The position numbers and the translations under genes were made by a program. Source: Robinsoniella peoriensis (GTDB taxonomy: Bacteria; Bacillota; Clostridia; Lachnospirales; Lachnospiraceae). From it: DNA of 24,213 bases. The notes beneath the pieces were generated by a model. The model had not been told where the DNA came from and searched no databases. It saw only the letters and a program-made list of their open reading frames with translations. Numbering within the stretch: position 1 is the stretch's first letter; the number at the start of each line of letters is the position of its first letter. Below are positions 21,942 to 24,213 of the stretch, piece by piece. The DNA lies in the NCBI RefSeq assembly GCF_042680125.1, contig NZ_JBHTNY010000069.1; one strand, given 5' to 3'.

Positions 21942-23963
21942 ATGCATAGTAAAAAAACACCATTTGTATTGTATGGCGGTGATTATAATCCGGAGCAGTG
22001 GGATGATGCCACCATAGAACAAGATATGCAATTGTTTAAAAAAGCTGGAATTAATCTTGTGACATTACCGGTGTTTGCATGGGCAAAAATAGAGCCCAGG
22101 GAAGGTGAATACCATTTCGAATGGTTAGATAAGATTTTACAGAAGCTGTGGGAAAACAAAATATATGTCATTATGGCGACGCCAACTACGGCACAGCCGG
22201 CGTGGCTGTCTAAAAATTATCCGGAAGTGCTGCCTGTGGATATCGCAGGGCGGAAAAGAACTCATGGAATGCGTGTATTCTTTTGCGTGAACAGCGAAAA
22301 GTACCGTGAGAGGGCAGCGGCAATTGCAGACGAGATGGCAAAGCGCTATTCTGCTTATCCGGGACTTGTGGCATGGCATGTGGCAAATGAATATGGTACA
22401 TATTGTTATTGCGAAAATTGTCAGCGGAAGTTTCGGATCTGGTTAGAAAAACGATACGGAACCATTGAAAATTTAAACGATAAATGGAATACGGCTTTCT
22501 GGGGGCGTATTGTCTATGATTTTGATGAAATTATGCTGCCTACGGAGTTAAACGACGATTATCGCTTTAACCCGGCGATCCAGCTGGACTATATGAGATT
22601 TGTTACGGATTCTACGGTAGAATGCTATCTGAACGAAGCAGACATATTGAAAAAATATACCCCGGATCTCCCTGTATTCAGTAATATTTCAGGCTTCATT
22701 AAAAAGTTAAATCAGTTTAAGATGGTAGAGAATATGGATGCGGCTGGATGGGATAATTATCCGGGACCCAGGGACGAAAGAAGCCTGCCGGCGCTAAAAC
22801 ACGATATTATGCGAGCTTTAAAGGACGGAGAGTCCTATATTATAGCGGAGCAGTCTCCCAATCAGCAGAACTGGCAGCCATATAACAAACTGAAAAGACC
22901 GGGAGAAGTGCGTACTATCGCATATCAGGGTCTTGCCAGAGGGGCGGATGCCTGCCTATTCTTCCAGATGCGCCAGTCTGTGGGCGGACAGGAAAAGTTC
23001 CATGGAGCCGTTATTTCCCATGCAGGGACCGATGACACCAGAATTTACCGGGAAATAGCCGGACTGGGACAGGAATTACAGAAGCTGGGCGATTCATTTC
23101 TGGAAGGAAAAATAGAGGCGAAAGCAGCATTCCTGTTTGACTGGGACAGCTGGTGGGCACTGGAACTGACTAGCGGTCCTACACAGGACATGGATTATCT
23201 GGCTCAGGTGCATAAATATTACAAAGCATTTTATGAGAAAAATATACCGGTGGATATCATTAAGGTAACTGCGGATCTTAGTAAATACAAGATTGTAGTG
23301 GCACCTTTGCTGTATATGATGAAGCCTGGTGTGGCTGAAAAAATTGAAAAGTTTACGGCAGACGGAGGTACTTTCCTGGCTACTTATATGACCGGTGTGG
23401 CAGATGAAAATGACCGGTGTATCTTTGGTGCCGCACCGGGAGAGCTGTCCGGGACATTGGGGCTTTGGGTGGAAGAAACTGATGCCATGTTCCCGGATGA
23501 GCAGAATTCCATTCTGGTAAACGTAAAAAGTCTTCCGCTAAAGGAGAAATACAAATCCGGATTTTTATGTGATGTCATCCGTCCAACTACCGCAAAAACC
23601 CTGGCGGTATATGGAAAAGATTTCTACAAAGGAGTTCCTTGCATTACGGTGAATGAACTGGGAAATGGAAAAGCATATTATCTGGGCTGTGAACCGGAGG
23701 ATGCATTTCTGTCAGACTTTATAGGCAGGATTTGTGAAGACCAGGGATTGGCGCCGCTGTTTGAGACCGGCGGGGAAGTAGAACTATCAACAAGAGCAGG
23801 AAAAGACGGAGATGTTACGTTTGTAATTAACCATGGTGTGGATACCGGATGGATTAATCTGGGAACACAGAAATATAAAAATCTGCTGAATGATGAAGTA
23901 TTATCCGGAACCTGTAATATCGGGGGAAGGGATGTATTGGTCATCAGAAAACAGGGGAAATAA
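21942..23963 (+). CDS. Beta-galactosidase, glycoside hydrolase family 42
   Basis: Cytoplasmic glycosidase of 673 aa that releases terminal beta-galactose from short oligosaccharides. The opening YGGDYNPEQWD is a GH42 hallmark. The acid/base is Glu150 in AWHVANEYG and the nucleophile Glu303 in YIIAEQSP. Cys115, Cys155, Cys157 and Cys160 (FFCVNS and CYCENC) match the four-cysteine zinc site of the family. The trimerisation domain follows from about residue 385, then a short beta domain to the end. There is no signal peptide. The start at 21942 has AAAGGAG 11 nt upstream; an in-frame TTG at 21900 is weaker. It is 129 nt after the LacI-type gene with no terminator between. Beta-1,4, 1,3 or 1,6 linkage preference cannot be read from the sequence. 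Confidence 0.95.
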   Translation: MHSKKTPFVLYGGDYNPEQWDDATIEQDMQLFKKAGINLVTLPVFAWAKIEPREGEYHFEWLDKILQKLWENKIYVIMATPTTAQPAWLSKNYPEVLPVDIAGRKRTHGMRVFFCVNSEKYRERAAAIADEMAKRYSAYPGLVAWHVANEYGTYCYCENCQRKFRIWLEKRYGTIENLNDKWNTAFWGRIVYDFDEIMLPTELNDDYRFNPAIQLDYMRFVTDSTVECYLNEADILKKYTPDLPVFSNISGFIKKLNQFKMVENMDAAGWDNYPGPRDERSLPALKHDIMRALKDGESYIIAEQSPNQQNWQPYNKLKRPGEVRTIAYQGLARGADACLFFQMRQSVGGQEKFHGAVISHAGTDDTRIYREIAGLGQELQKLGDSFLEGKIEAKAAFLFDWDSWWALELTSGPTQDMDYLAQVHKYYKAFYEKNIPVDIIKVTADLSKYKIVVAPLLYMMKPGVAEKIEKFTADGGTFLATYMTGVADENDRCIFGAAPGELSGTLGLWVEETDAMFPDEQNSILVNVKSLPLKEKYKSGFLCDVIRPTTAKTLAVYGKDFYKGVPCITVNELGNGKAYYLGCEPEDAFLSDFIGRICEDQGLAPLFETGGEVELSTRAGKDGDVTFVINHGVDTGWINLGTQKYKNLLNDEVLSGTCNIGGRDVLVIRKQGK

Positions 23964-23984
23964 AATAGTGCTGAATTTGAAATT

Positions 23985-24020
23985 AGGCAAATTGCAAACA
24001 CACATGCAATTTGCCTGTTT
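23985..24020 (+). terminator. Terminator after the galactosidase gene
   Basis: A perfect 12-bp stem (23985-23996 with 24005-24016) with an 8-nt loop is followed by the short T-rich tail GTTTC. The weak T-run suggests incomplete termination. Confidence 0.7.
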
Positions 24021-24108
24021 CATTCCGTCGAATAAAACAAATTTATGGTAAAAAGATATAGTAAATATTACGTAATTCTAAACTTATAAAAAATGTCTAA
24101 AATTATTG

Positions 24109-24137
24109 TTGACAATTTTTGGTAGATTTGTTATATT
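24109..24137 (+). promoter_or_regulatory. Consensus promoter at the right edge
   Basis: A perfect TTGACA (24109-24114) and TATATT (24132-24137) are separated by 17 nt. Transcription should start near 24144 and run out of the window. Confidence 0.7.
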
Positions 24138-24167
24138 CCCATCTTTGACACATGTAGGGATTTATAG

Positions 24168-24207
24168 GTGCCACAACCCCTTGAAAATAATGGGTTTGTG
24201 GCACTTT
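24168..24207 (+). terminator. Terminator-like hairpin just downstream of a promoter
   Basis: GTGCCACAACCC (24168-24179) pairs with GGGTTTGTGGCAC (24192-24204) with one bulged T and a 12-nt loop, followed by TTT. It begins only about 25 nt after the predicted start, so it may be an attenuator, the end of a small RNA or part of a structured leader. The downstream partner is outside the window. Confidence 0.5.
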
Positions 24208-24213
24208 ATGCCC

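Overview
The window looks like chromosomal DNA from a low-to-mid GC Gram-positive anaerobe of class Clostridia, most probably Lachnospiraceae. I base this on strong AAAGGAG ribosome-binding sites, AT-rich spacers, TTGACA/TATAAT promoters, lipoprotein solute-binding proteins, the PdxS/PdxT pathway, a two-permease sugar ABC system without its own ATPase, and a chorismate mutase-shikimate kinase fusion. The genus cannot be fixed from the sequence. I see no rRNA, tRNA, CRISPR array or intact mobile element.

Region 1 (1-8263) is built around shikimate/quinate metabolism. A YdiB-like NAD-type shikimate/quinate dehydrogenase faces left. Diverging from it is an operon for a YdiN-like MFS transporter and a complete TRAP transporter (small permease, large permease, lipoprotein binding protein). 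A bidirectional terminator separates this from a left-facing pair, a LysR regulator followed by an aldo/keto reductase. Diverging from the LysR gene is a fused chorismate mutase-shikimate kinase with its own strong promoter and terminator. ATAG/CTAT-type dyads lie in both divergent spacers, one of them centred near -64 of the likely MFS/TRAP promoter. A coherent reading is a LysR-controlled system that imports shikimate or quinate and feeds it into the aromatic pathway. The substrate is inferred.

Region 2 (8264-10733) has about 0.4 kb of spacer with a possible decayed gene end. It is followed by pdxS-pdxT (pyridoxal phosphate synthase) and a DUF2000 protein, and closes with a strong terminator.

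Region 3 (10734-17101) holds an ABC-2 type exporter (ATPase and two permeases), a large MalT-like LuxR-family ATPase regulator and a nitrilase-superfamily amidase, all on the plus strand. No obvious terminator appears until after the amidase.

Region 4 (17102-24020) is a beta-galactoside utilization locus: a lipoprotein sugar-binding protein, two CUT1 permeases, a LacI-type regulator and a GH42 beta-galactosidase. Its main promoter is overlapped by a perfect 12-bp inverted repeat, and two hairpins separate the binding-protein gene from the permease genes. The cell would import a small galactoside through the ABC system and cleave it in the cytoplasm. At the right edge a consensus promoter is followed at once by a terminator-like hairpin, and the window ends before its target is visible.
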